Source: Gordonia gummivorans
GTDB taxonomy: Bacteria > Actinomycetota > Actinomycetes > Mycobacteriales > Mycobacteriaceae
Assembly (NCBI RefSeq): GCF_022513585.1
Contig: NZ_JAKWBF010000027.1
Coordinates: 16,793 to 80,792 of the forward strand
Direction of reading: 5' to 3'
DNA: 64,000 nt
Positions 39,256 to 46,615 of this stretch are shown here, one piece after another (within the stretch, counting starts at the first letter, position 1; every line of letters starts with the position of its first letter). A program made the position numbers and the translations under genes. The notes under the pieces are model-generated. The model was not told the DNA's origin. It was given only the letters and a program-made list of their open reading frames with translations, and made no database searches.

Positions 39256-40431
39256 ATGGATCGACAGCCCCCTTTGGATCTGGTCAACGTCGCACTCGCG
39301 CGTCAGCGGTACGGTGACGCGGGCCGTCACTGGCTCGACGCGATGTGGCAGGCCGACGACCTCGCCGACGCCGTCGTCGCCGACGTCTACTCCGGTGGAT
39401 CGGCAACGGCCGCCGTGCGAGCGGCCCTCGACGGTGGGATCGAAACGGTCGACGACGCCCCGGCCTCGCTGCGTGCGCTGTTCGCGACGCTGGACGTCGA
39501 ACCCGAGTGGCTCGACCACGATCGCCTCGACCGTGCCGCCGACGCCCTCATCCGGCACACCGCGGCGCTTGGCATCGTGCTCGGTGCGGCGTCACTGGTC
39601 CGCGGTGCGGGCAATACCATCGCCGGCAAACCTCTCGCCGTCACCGGACGCTATGTGTCGCAGCCGGCGATTCGTTCGGTCGAGGTGGGTGAATGGCTGC
39701 GTCAGGTACTCACGCCGGGTGGAATGCGCAGAGGGGGAGCGGGATTCGCCTACACGGTGCGGGTGCGCGTCATCCACGCGCATGTCCGTCTGATGTTGTG
39801 GCGCAGCGGCGAGTGGGACGAGAGCGCTTGGGGAGTGCCCATTCCGCAGCCGTACATGGCGTTCACCATGGCCGAGTTCGGCCACATCGCGATCGATGCC
39901 ATGGAGAAGCTGGGTGTGCGCTTCTCCGATCGCGAACTCGACGACATCTATCACCTGTGGCGCTATGTGGGGCGCGTGGTCGGGATGAGCGAGGAACTCA
40001 ACCCGGCGTGCGAGGCCGATCATGTTCGCATCGAAGAGCTTTACCGATTGACCTCGCCTGGACCGGGCCCGGACGACCGTGCCTTCGTGGCCGCACTCAC
40101 CGACGACTACCTGGTCCCCGAACTTGCCAACGTGCTACCCGGATCGTCGAAGATGCGTCAGGCCAACGCATCTCGACTGATCGCAGGACTCCAGCGAGTG
40201 TTCATCGGCGATCACGACGCCGACGCGCTCGGCATCACCGACGATCCGCTCGCCAAGGTGCTGGCGCGGGTCGGACCGGTTCTGTCCCTTGTACAGCCGA
40301 TGCGCACCATTGCCTTCGGTGGTCGCGCGCGACTGACTGCGCGCGCCTACCGCATCCGCGACGCGGAGATGACACGGATGCGGTCGGCCTACGATGTCAC
40401 TCACGACCTGGTCGACGCCGATCCGCACTGA
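39256..40431 (+). CDS. DUF2236 / MpaB-Lcp-like oxygenase
   Basis: A 391-residue protein of the oxygenase MpaB family (DUF2236), which includes the rubber-cleaving latex clearing protein Lcp. The core reads GAGFAYTVRVRVIHAHVRLM with Arg171, His174 and Thr167. In Lcp a His in this helix and nearby Arg/Thr residues serve the haem site, so b-type haem binding is likely here. It lacks an obvious signal peptide, unlike secreted Lcp, which argues for an intracellular oxygenase of unknown substrate. It may be regulated by the divergent TetR protein. Confidence 0.75.
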   Translation: MDRQPPLDLVNVALARQRYGDAGRHWLDAMWQADDLADAVVADVYSGGSATAAVRAALDGGIETVDDAPASLRALFATLDVEPEWLDHDRLDRAADALIRHTAALGIVLGAASLVRGAGNTIAGKPLAVTGRYVSQPAIRSVEVGEWLRQVLTPGGMRRGGAGFAYTVRVRVIHAHVRLMLWRSGEWDESAWGVPIPQPYMAFTMAEFGHIAIDAMEKLGVRFSDRELDDIYHLWRYVGRVVGMSEELNPACEADHVRIEELYRLTSPGPGPDDRAFVAALTDDYLVPELANVLPGSSKMRQANASRLIAGLQRVFIGDHDADALGITDDPLAKVLARVGPVLSLVQPMRTIAFGGRARLTARAYRIRDAEMTRMRSAYDVTHDLVDADPH

Positions 40432-40450
40432 ATCGCCGAGGGCGGCAACC

Positions 40451-40517
40451 ACAACGGTCGCCGTGAGGTGCCGCCGAGGGAAATATGCCCTCGGCGGCAC
40501 CTCAGGCGGACCGTTGT
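40451..40517. terminator. 67-bp long hairpin between convergent genes
   Basis: Two 30-nt arms (40451-40480 and 40488-40517) pair with few mismatches around the loop AAATATG. The inner stem GAGGTGCCGCCGAGGG with CCCTCGGCGGCACCTC is perfect. It resembles the 84-bp repeats at 38 kb. It sits between the genes ending at 40431 and 40555 and probably stops transcription from both sides, though it lacks a T-tract. Confidence 0.75.
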
Positions 40518-40554
40518 AGACGGTTACTCGCCGGCGCACACCTGACACGCGACC

Positions 40555-41150
40555 CTAGGCCGTCACCGGACGCAGGCAATAGCCGATCGACGACGGCTGC
40601 TTGAACGACCACTTGGTCTGCTCCGTCGTGCAGGACACGGATTCGTCTGCGCGGGTGACCGATTGGGCGACGATTGTCGAGTCCTTGGCGGTGGTTCCGC
40701 AGCGACCTTGCGGTAGTCCACCAGACTCCCACCCGAGAGTGGGATCTGGTAGCACGACGTGGTCTCGAAATTGGGTGTCATGCACAGCTTCTTGTCGCCG
40801 TCGGCAAAGGTGAGTGTTGACGTGTTCTTGCTTCCGCACTGCGCGTTCTCGGAGATGATCTCGGCCGCGTAGAACGACAGTCCGTCGGTGGTGTCGCAGT
40901 CGACCTTGGTCGCCTTGACCTTTCCGCCGTCGAGGCTGTCGCCGATCTGCAGACACTCGCCGATCGAGATGTCGTCGGAGTTCTCGACGGCGTCATCGTC
41001 GCCGATGCTGAAGCTGCACGCGGCCACAAGGGCGAACGACATGCAGGCCAGCGTGACGGCGCCGCTACGGGCGAGTCGCCACATCGGCCGCGGCGAGCGC
41101 GGCGCGTCGTCGATGTAGGTGATCGCCTCGGATGTGGTGTCGGTGTTCAT
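40555..41150 (-). pseudogene. Putative lipoprotein gene with a single-base frameshift
   Basis: The start ATG 41150 has AAAGGA upstream. The N-terminus has a short cytoplasmic part, one helix and a lipobox LVAAC with Cys45. Then come repeated cysteine-containing segments (KVKATKVDCDTTDG, QCGSKN, KKLCMTPNFETTSCYQIPL). Near 40701-40706 the frame is lost: reading continues correctly only one base out, as CGTTAKDSTIVAQSVTRADE to YCLRPVTA with stop at 40555. Restoring one base gives RKVDCGTT, echoing the earlier KVDCDTT. This is either a real inactivating deletion or a sequencing error. As read, the protein would end in a 38-residue missense tail at 40563. Confidence 0.75.
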
Positions 41151-41235
41151 GGTGGGTCCTTTCGGTGTGGTGTTGCCGAAAGGATCGCTGGCGTCGCTTG
41201 GAGACAACTTGAGATCTGCTTGTGCGCGTGCGTGA

Positions 41236-41251
41236 GCGTTCCGCGGAACGC
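41236..41251. terminator. 16-bp perfect palindrome after the TetR gene
   Basis: GCGTTCCGCGGAACGC, just downstream of the TetR stop at 41266. It could be a short terminator stem or a protein-binding site. Confidence 0.4.
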
Positions 41252-41265
41252 CCTTCCGCCGCTAC

Positions 41266-41898
41266 TCAGTCACCCATCGACGCGTCGATGGCTTGCAGTT
41301 GCTCGGCGCGGACGTCGCGGAGTACGGCGAGGGTGGCGGTGACGGCGAGATCGCAGGCGGCGTCGATGTCGGCGCCGTCGACAAACAGCGCGCGATGGGC
41401 GACGTCGAGGCTCATCACCAGCAGCAACGACGCGAGGGTATCGGCGCTGGCCGCGATGTGCGCGCCGCGTTCCGCATAATTCTTGCGCAGCCGTGCCGCG
41501 ATCCGCGGCTCAAGCGCCGCGTAGAGGCGGCGCCCGGCCGGGTCGTCCTGATCCTCCCGGTGGCCGATGAGGAGCCGCAGACCATCGGGGTTGCGTCGGG
41601 CGTATTCGAACAGCGATTCCACGGTGTAGCGCGCGCGGGCGCCGTACTGCATCTCTTCGCTCTCGTCGTACACGGCGAACATGAAGGTGGTGAACTTGTC
41701 GAGTTCTCGCTCGATAACCCGGGTGACCAGCGCGTCCCGCGACCCGAAATGGGCGTACAGGGTGACCCGGGTGGTGTCTCCGCGTTCGGCGATCATGTCC
41801 ATCGTCGATCGTTCGGCCCCGACTTCGGCGATGACGCCACACGCGGCATCGAGCAGTTCGTCATCGGTCGGGCGGTTACGTGTGCTGCGATGGGGCAC
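41266..41898 (-). CDS. TetR-family regulator, tandem paralogue 1
   Basis: A 210-residue regulator with DNA-binding helix-turn-helix TMDMIAERGDTTRVTLYAHF and recognition by GSRDALVTRVIEREL. It is closely similar throughout to the protein encoded next to it at 41995 (both have STRNRPTDDELL, GARARYTVESLF or GPRARYTVEALF, and YAALEPRIAARLRKNYAE or YAALEPKIASRLRQNYAE). The pair arose by duplication. The GTG at 41898 gives MPHRSTRN. No ligand or target is evident. Confidence 0.85.
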   Translation of the reverse strand: MPHRSTRNRPTDDELLDAACGVIAEVGAERSTMDMIAERGDTTRVTLYAHFGSRDALVTRVIERELDKFTTFMFAVYDESEEMQYGARARYTVESLFEYARRNPDGLRLLIGHREDQDDPAGRRLYAALEPRIAARLRKNYAERGAHIAASADTLASLLLVMSLDVAHRALFVDGADIDAACDLAVTATLAVLRDVRAEQLQAIDASMGD

Positions 41899-41994
41899 CG
41901 GTCACCTCCAGACCGTGGATCGAGGTGTGCTGACGCGTGCCATTTGCCCATGATGCAGGCGATCGCAGGACCCTGCCACTTCGGTATCGCACGC

Positions 41995-42672
41995 TCAACT
42001 CCGCGACAGCGACTCGTCGAGGGCCCGCAACTGTTCGGGACGGACCTCCCGCAGGACGGCGAGTACGGCGGTCACCGCGAGTTCGCTCGCCGCGTCGATG
42101 TCGGCGCCGGTGACGAAGAGCGCACGGTGGGCGACGTCGAGCACCATCCCGAGCAGCAGCGACGCGAGCGCATTGGCACCGGCGCCGATGTCGGCGCCGA
42201 CCTCCGCGTAGTTCTGTCGAAGCCTCGAGGCGATCTTCGGTTCCAACGCCGCATAGATACGACGGCCCGGGGTGTCGTCGCGACCGTCGCGGTGGCCGAG
42301 AAGAACGCGCAGGCCGACGGGGTTGTTGCGGGCGTAGTCGAACAGTGCCTCCACCGTGTAGCGCGCGCGTGGGCCGTGCTGCATGCCGTCGCTGTTGTCG
42401 TACACGCCGAACATGTAGCCCGCGAAGGCGACGAACTCCCGCTCGATCACTTTCTCGACCAACGCATCTCGCGAACCGAAGTGGGCATACAGGGTCACCC
42501 GGGTGGTGCCACCCCGATCGGCGATCATGTCCATCGTGGTGCGTTCGGCACCGACCTCACCGATGACTTCTGCTGCAGCCGTGAGCAACTCGTCATCAGT
42601 AGGCCTGTTCCGCGTACTTCGGTGACTTCCCCCGTCGCTTCGCTCGCCCCGGCCGCTCTCCGCTCTGGCCAC
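41995..42672 (-). CDS. TetR-family regulator, tandem paralogue 2
   Basis: A 225-residue paralogue of the previous protein. Its N-terminus has 15 extra residues (ARAESGRGERSDGGS) whose DNA (TCGCTTCGCTCGCCCCGGCC) resembles the SEASG-type repeat units at 43.6 and 6.2 kb. The stop is 96 nt upstream of the paralogue's start. It lies downstream of the liv operon in the same direction, separated by the 166-bp near-palindrome. It may or may not regulate that operon. Confidence 0.85.
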   Translation of the reverse strand: MARAESGRGERSDGGSHRSTRNRPTDDELLTAAAEVIGEVGAERTTMDMIADRGGTTRVTLYAHFGSRDALVEKVIEREFVAFAGYMFGVYDNSDGMQHGPRARYTVEALFDYARNNPVGLRVLLGHRDGRDDTPGRRIYAALEPKIASRLRQNYAEVGADIGAGANALASLLLGMVLDVAHRALFVTGADIDAASELAVTAVLAVLREVRPEQLRALDESLSRS

Positions 42673-42702
42673 GCTGCCTCCTGCGGGTTGGTCGACTCGG
42701 TC

Positions 42703-42868
42703 CTGGTGGTGTGTCTCAGAAATTGGTAACTAGTCTCCGGCGTTCGATCGACGCCTGGCTGCGTTGTCGTCGGTCACGATAGCGCCGCTATCACTCTCTC
42801 CTCCGCCTGGCCAGATCGCCGATCGCTCCACCGGATACTGGTCACCACTTTCCGAGACACACCACTAG
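42703..42868. repeat. 166-bp imperfect palindrome at the end of the liv operon
   Basis: The left arm begins CTGGTGGTGTGTCTCAGAAA and the reverse complement of the right arm begins CTAGTGGTGTGTCTCGGAAA. The arms agree through GGT-AC-AGT-TCCGG, with weaker pairing inward, to a perfect centre GATAGCG-C-CGCTATC at 42778-42792. It overlaps the livF stop codon (42865-42867). As RNA it would form a very long hairpin and probably ends the liv transcript. As DNA it looks like a remnant with terminal inverted repeats. Confidence 0.72.
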
Positions 42869-43569
42869 CGGCCGAAGTAGGCGTCCTCGACGCGGTCGCG
42901 GTTGGCCTTGAGCTCACTCGCCGACGCCGACAACGCGACCCGCCCGTGGTGTAACACCACCGCGGAATCGGCAATGCCGAGTGCGAGATCGATGTGTTGC
43001 TCGACGAGGACAACGGCCATGTTGTGGTCATCGGCGATGGCGCGCAGCCGTGGCAACAGATCCTGCACCGCGATGGGCGACAGGCCGAGACTCATCTCGT
43101 CGATGAGCAGGACCTGCGGTCCGGTGAGCAGTGCCTTCGCGAGTGCAAGCATCTGCTGCTCACCGCCCGACAGGTTGCCGCAGCGTCGTGACCGCATCGT
43201 CTTCAGCTTGGGAAAATAGTCGAACACGGCGTCGATCTCCATGCCGCCCTTGCGCTTGGCGAGTCGCAGGTTGTCGGAGACCGAGAGGCGGTGGAAGACG
43301 CCGCGGGTGTCGGGGACCAGAGTGATGCCGCGTCGAGCGTTGCGTTCGATCCGCCGATCGATGGGCTCGCCGAGCGCACGCACATCGCCGGCCATCAACG
43401 GCAGTGCCCCGACCGCAGCCAGCAGCGTGGTGGTCTTTCCCGACCCATTGGGACCCAGCAGAGCGAGAATCTCGCCGCGCCGGACCGAGGCGCTGAGACC
43501 GCGCACCGCTGGGACGCCACCGTATCCGACGGTGATGTCGGACAACTCGAGTCCTGTTGCCTCACTCAT
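42865..43569 (-). CDS. livF: Branched-chain amino acid-type ABC transporter ATPase LivF
   Basis: A 234-residue ATPase with Walker A GPNGSGKTT, the signature NLSGGEQQMLALA and Walker B LLIDEMSLGLSP. The LivF-specific MSLGLSP wording (in place of a D-loop GLD) distinguishes it from LivG. It is the last gene of a five-component-type importer encoded as livK-livHM-livG-livF. Its ATG shares one base with the livG stop (TAATG). Actual substrate could be branched-chain amino acids, urea, amides or another small molecule. Confidence 0.9.
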   Translation of the reverse strand: MSEATGLELSDITVGYGGVPAVRGLSASVRRGEILALLGPNGSGKTTTLLAAVGALPLMAGDVRALGEPIDRRIERNARRGITLVPDTRGVFHRLSVSDNLRLAKRKGGMEIDAVFDYFPKLKTMRSRRCGNLSGGEQQMLALAKALLTGPQVLLIDEMSLGLSPIAVQDLLPRLRAIADDHNMAVVLVEQHIDLALGIADSAVVLHHGRVALSASASELKANRDRVEDAYFGR

Positions 43570-44486
43570 TATTTGCCTGCCTCTGCTTCGCTTTCGGCGC
43601 CGGTGATACTCGGCCCGCTCGCTTCGCTCCCGGCGCCGGTGATATTCGGCCCGCTCGCTTCGCTCCCGGCGCCGGTGATATTCGGCCCGCTCGCTTCGCT
43701 CCCGGCGCCGGGCACGACGGTGCCGGTGCTCGCATCGACTTCCGGACTGCCGAGATACGCCGCGACCACCGCTTGATCGGCTTGGATCTCCGACGGTGTG
43801 CCGCTGGCGATGACGCGTCCGAAGTCGAGGACGTAGAGCCGGTGGCAGACGTCGAGCACCAGCGACATGTCGTGGTCGATCAACAGGATGCCGATGCCGG
43901 TGGCGGCGATACGGCGCAATTCCGCTCCGAATTCCACACTTTCGTGGGTGTCGAGTCCGGCGGCCGGTTCGTCGAGGAGCAGCAGGCGCGATCCGCCGAC
44001 CAGCGCTCGGGCGACGCCGACCAGTTTCTGCTGACCGAGGGTGAGCTCGCCGGGTTTGCGTCCGGCGACGCCGTGCAAGCCGACGAGATCGAGTGCTTTG
44101 CTGATGGTGTCGGCGGGCGGCCTGGAGCCGTTGATGACGTCGGAAAGCATGGCACGCAATCCGACTGGCTGGATCGCTACCGCCAGATTCTGTTCGACGG
44201 TGAGGTCGGTGAACAGTTCGCCGGCCTGCCAGGTGCGGGCCATGCCGGCTCGACGACGGCGGTGGGGGCTGGCCTTCTCCAGTTGGGTTCCGTCGAGGGT
44301 GACCGTCCCGGACGCCTTGGTGAATCCGGTGACGGCGTCGACGAAGGTCGTTTTGCCTGCGCCGTTGGGTCCTATCAGCCCGACGATCTCGCCTGCACCG
44401 ACGGTGATGGACACATCGGAGTTGGCAACCACACCACCGTATTTCACGGTGAGCGCGGTGGTGTCGAGAAGTGCTGCGTCAGACAT
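43569..44486 (-). CDS. livG: Branched-chain amino acid-type ABC transporter ATPase LivG, with repeat-derived tail
   Basis: A 305-residue ATPase with Walker A GPNGAGKTT, a TLGQQKLVGVARALVG signature (Q in place of the second G) and Walker B LLLLDEPAAGLD. HDM in LLIDHDMSLVLDVC carries the switch histidine. A normal LivG ends around YLGSPEVD; here about 50 extra residues follow. They consist of the 12-residue unit GAGSEASGPNIT repeated, then GAESEAEAGK. The tail is encoded by the 36-bp tandem repeat at 43596-43703 and is likely disordered. The start overlaps the livHM end by 8 nt. Confidence 0.9.
   Translation of the reverse strand: MSDAALLDTTALTVKYGGVVANSDVSITVGAGEIVGLIGPNGAGKTTFVDAVTGFTKASGTVTLDGTQLEKASPHRRRRAGMARTWQAGELFTDLTVEQNLAVAIQPVGLRAMLSDVINGSRPPADTISKALDLVGLHGVAGRKPGELTLGQQKLVGVARALVGGSRLLLLDEPAAGLDTHESVEFGAELRRIAATGIGILLIDHDMSLVLDVCHRLYVLDFGRVIASGTPSEIQADQAVVAAYLGSPEVDASTGTVVPGAGSEASGPNITGAGSEASGPNITGAGSEASGPSITGAESEAEAGK
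43596..43703 (+). repeat. Three tandem 36-bp units inside livG
   Basis: Units at 43596-43631, 43632-43667 and 43668-43703. The last two are identical and the first differs at one base (GATACTCGG versus GATATTCGG). The unit starts GGCGCCGGTGATATTCGGCC and ends GCTCGCTTCGCTCCC. As 36 is a multiple of three, changes in copy number keep the frame. Confidence 0.95.
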
Positions 44487-46506
44487 GGGCACCTGCCTCG
44501 GAAGTGGTGGGCGTTCCCGAGGCATCCGGCGGCGGTGGGGCTTGCTGCGGTGGTTGCTCGGGATGGTGGCGGAAGTGTTCGACGACCTTGTGGACCGCGC
44601 CGGCCACACCTTCGGGATTCAGGACGGCCATCAGCAGCAGGCTTCCGGCCGCGAACACCTCGTAGTACTGACCGAGTTCGAGGGTCTGGTGCATGAAGAC
44701 CCAGCCGATGCCGAGGGGGCCGATGATGCCGGCGATCACGGCGCCGGCAAACGAGGTGATGCCGCCGACATAGGTCATCGCCAGCAGGGTGAGCCCGATG
44801 ATGACGGTGAACGATCCGCCGGAGATCTGCCCTTCCCGGTAACCGATGAGGCATCCGCCGATGCCGGCGAGGAATGCCGACAAGGCGAAACCGAGGAGTT
44901 TGGTTGCGGCGACGTTGATTCCGACCGAGGCGGCCGCTCGTTCGTTGGACCGCACCGCGAGGAATGCGCGGCCCGTCGAGCCACCCATGAACCGCAGCAC
45001 GACGAGCGTGGCGATCGTGACGATGATGAGCACCAGGAAGGAGAACCGCAGGGTCAGAATCGTGGTGCCGTCGCGTGCGCCGAGATCGAGACCGAACAGT
45101 GCTGGGTCCTCGATGAGATTGCCCTTGAACGAGTCGGTGAGAGCCGGGTTGTTGAAGATGAAACTCTGGATCGCCAGTGCGGCAGCAAGAGTGACGACGG
45201 CGAGTTGCGCACCGCGGATACGGAGCGCGGGGATGCCGACGAGGATGCCCAGGAATGTCGCGATGAGCGCGGCGAGAATCATGTCGAAGGGGAACGGCAC
45301 ATTCCAGTTGGTGGTGATCTTCGAGAGCGCGAATCCGGCGGCACCGGCGAATGCCATACTCGCCAGCGAGATCTGGCCGAGATAGCCGGTGAGCAGCACC
45401 AGCGAGAGCGCGATCAGCGACAGGATGATCGACGTGGTGACACCGATCCGCCACGACCCGTCGGTCATCACGATCGCGACGACAGCGATCGCGAGGATGA
45501 CGATCGTGTGGATGGGACGGATCCGCGGAATGCGCACGGCGGGCAACCGTACTTCGCCCAGCGAACCGCGCGACGGGATCCGACCGCCCATCGCGAACAG
45601 GGCGACGATGATGACGACGAACGGGACGGCATCCCCGATCCCGGATTGCGCCCAGTCCGGCCACCAGTCCTTGGTGGTCAGCCAGGCGATGACCGATTGG
45701 AACGACCCGAGTACGAGTCCGGTGGCGCAGGCGACACCGAACGAGGTGAGTCGGCCCAGCAGCGCGACGGCCAGTGCCGGGATGACGAAGAACGTGTAGG
45801 TGGTGACGGTCAGCCCGATGGTCGGAGCGGACAGAATGGCGATGAGACCGGTTGCGGCGCCGGTGATTCCCCAGACGATGCCGGCCAGTCGGTCTGGCGA
45901 GAAACCGGTGAGCCGGGTGGCGAGTTCGTCCTCGGAACCGGCCCGCGTTGCGACCCCCCACGTCGTCAGCCGGAAGTAGGCCCAGAAGAGTGCCGCGATC
46001 ACGATGGCGACGCCCGCCAAGATGAGGTCCGACACATTGATCACGGTGTCGCCCAGGTGAATGGTGTTCTTGGGCAGGATGTCGTCGGCTTCGAGATCCT
46101 CGATGTCGAAGCGCAGCTGAACGAGTGCTTGCAGGAAGAGCATCAGGCCGACCGATGCGACCACCTGAGCCAGCACGGGGGCGCGCCGCAGCGGTCGGAA
46201 CACCAGGAAGTGCGCGAGCAGCGCCCAGATGATGGCGCTCAGAATGCCGATGGCGATCGCCAATCCCATTGGCGTGGGGTGCTTTGCGGTGCCCAGGTAC
46301 AGCGTGCCGATGGGTAGGACGAGGCTACCGTCGGTGCGGAGTGCGGCAACGACGTACACCGAGTACAGTCCGATCGCGCCCTGGGCGAAGTTGATGATCC
46401 CGGTGGCGGCGTACACGCCGACCAAAGATGTTGCGAGTACCGCGTAAATGGCGCCCAAGGCGAAGCCGAGGACGGCGAATTGCAGCAGCTGACCCATGCT
46501 TGTCAC
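44479..46506 (-). CDS. livHM: Fused LivH-LivM permease
   Basis: A 675-residue protein. Residues 1-300 form a LivH-type permease (ATSLVGVYAATGIINFAQGA near the start), and about 340-640 a LivM-type permease (LLTGYLGQISLASMAFAGAA, then AVRSNERAAASVGINV). The two are separate genes in the E. coli system; fused versions are known in actinobacteria. A C-terminal cytoplasmic tail of about 40 residues is rich in Pro and Ala. The GTG at 46506 is used, with ATG 46497 as an alternative. It would form the whole membrane channel for LivG and LivF. Confidence 0.9.
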   Translation of the reverse strand: MTSMGQLLQFAVLGFALGAIYAVLATSLVGVYAATGIINFAQGAIGLYSVYVVAALRTDGSLVLPIGTLYLGTAKHPTPMGLAIAIGILSAIIWALLAHFLVFRPLRRAPVLAQVVASVGLMLFLQALVQLRFDIEDLEADDILPKNTIHLGDTVINVSDLILAGVAIVIAALFWAYFRLTTWGVATRAGSEDELATRLTGFSPDRLAGIVWGITGAATGLIAILSAPTIGLTVTTYTFFVIPALAVALLGRLTSFGVACATGLVLGSFQSVIAWLTTKDWWPDWAQSGIGDAVPFVVIIVALFAMGGRIPSRGSLGEVRLPAVRIPRIRPIHTIVILAIAVVAIVMTDGSWRIGVTTSIILSLIALSLVLLTGYLGQISLASMAFAGAAGFALSKITTNWNVPFPFDMILAALIATFLGILVGIPALRIRGAQLAVVTLAAALAIQSFIFNNPALTDSFKGNLIEDPALFGLDLGARDGTTILTLRFSFLVLIIVTIATLVVLRFMGGSTGRAFLAVRSNERAAASVGINVAATKLLGFALSAFLAGIGGCLIGYREGQISGGSFTVIIGLTLLAMTYVGGITSFAGAVIAGIIGPLGIGWVFMHQTLELGQYYEVFAAGSLLLMAVLNPEGVAGAVHKVVEHFRHHPEQPPQQAPPPPDASGTPTTSEAGAHV

Positions 46507-46547
46507 TCATTCGTTCTTGCCACAGAGGGTGGCGGGACTTGACGATG

Positions 46548-46590
46548 ATCGCGGCCGGGCAGGGCGAGGGTCGCCCCACCCGGCCGCGAT
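46548..46590 (-). terminator. Strong intercistronic hairpin between livK and livHM
   Basis: A perfect 12-bp stem (ATCGCGGCCGGG with CCCGGCCGCGAT) encloses a second stem (GGGCGA with TCGCCC). A smaller hairpin, ATCGGT-CGGA-ACCGAT, lies beside it at 46596-46611. Without a T-tract it is more likely a partial terminator or 3'-end stabiliser that leaves more binding-protein message than permease message. Confidence 0.7.
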
Positions 46591-46615
46591 GAGAAATCGG
46601 TCGGAACCGATCTGA

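Noticed and set aside
43596..43703. Tandem 36-bp units as a CRISPR array
   Set aside because: Units are directly contiguous with no spacers, lie in frame within livG, and no cas genes are present.
44041..46317. 758-codon plus-strand open frame opposite the liv operon
   Set aside because: Composition dominated by Asp, Glu, Arg and Gly without any domain. It is the antisense of the LivHM membrane helices, which are well conserved.
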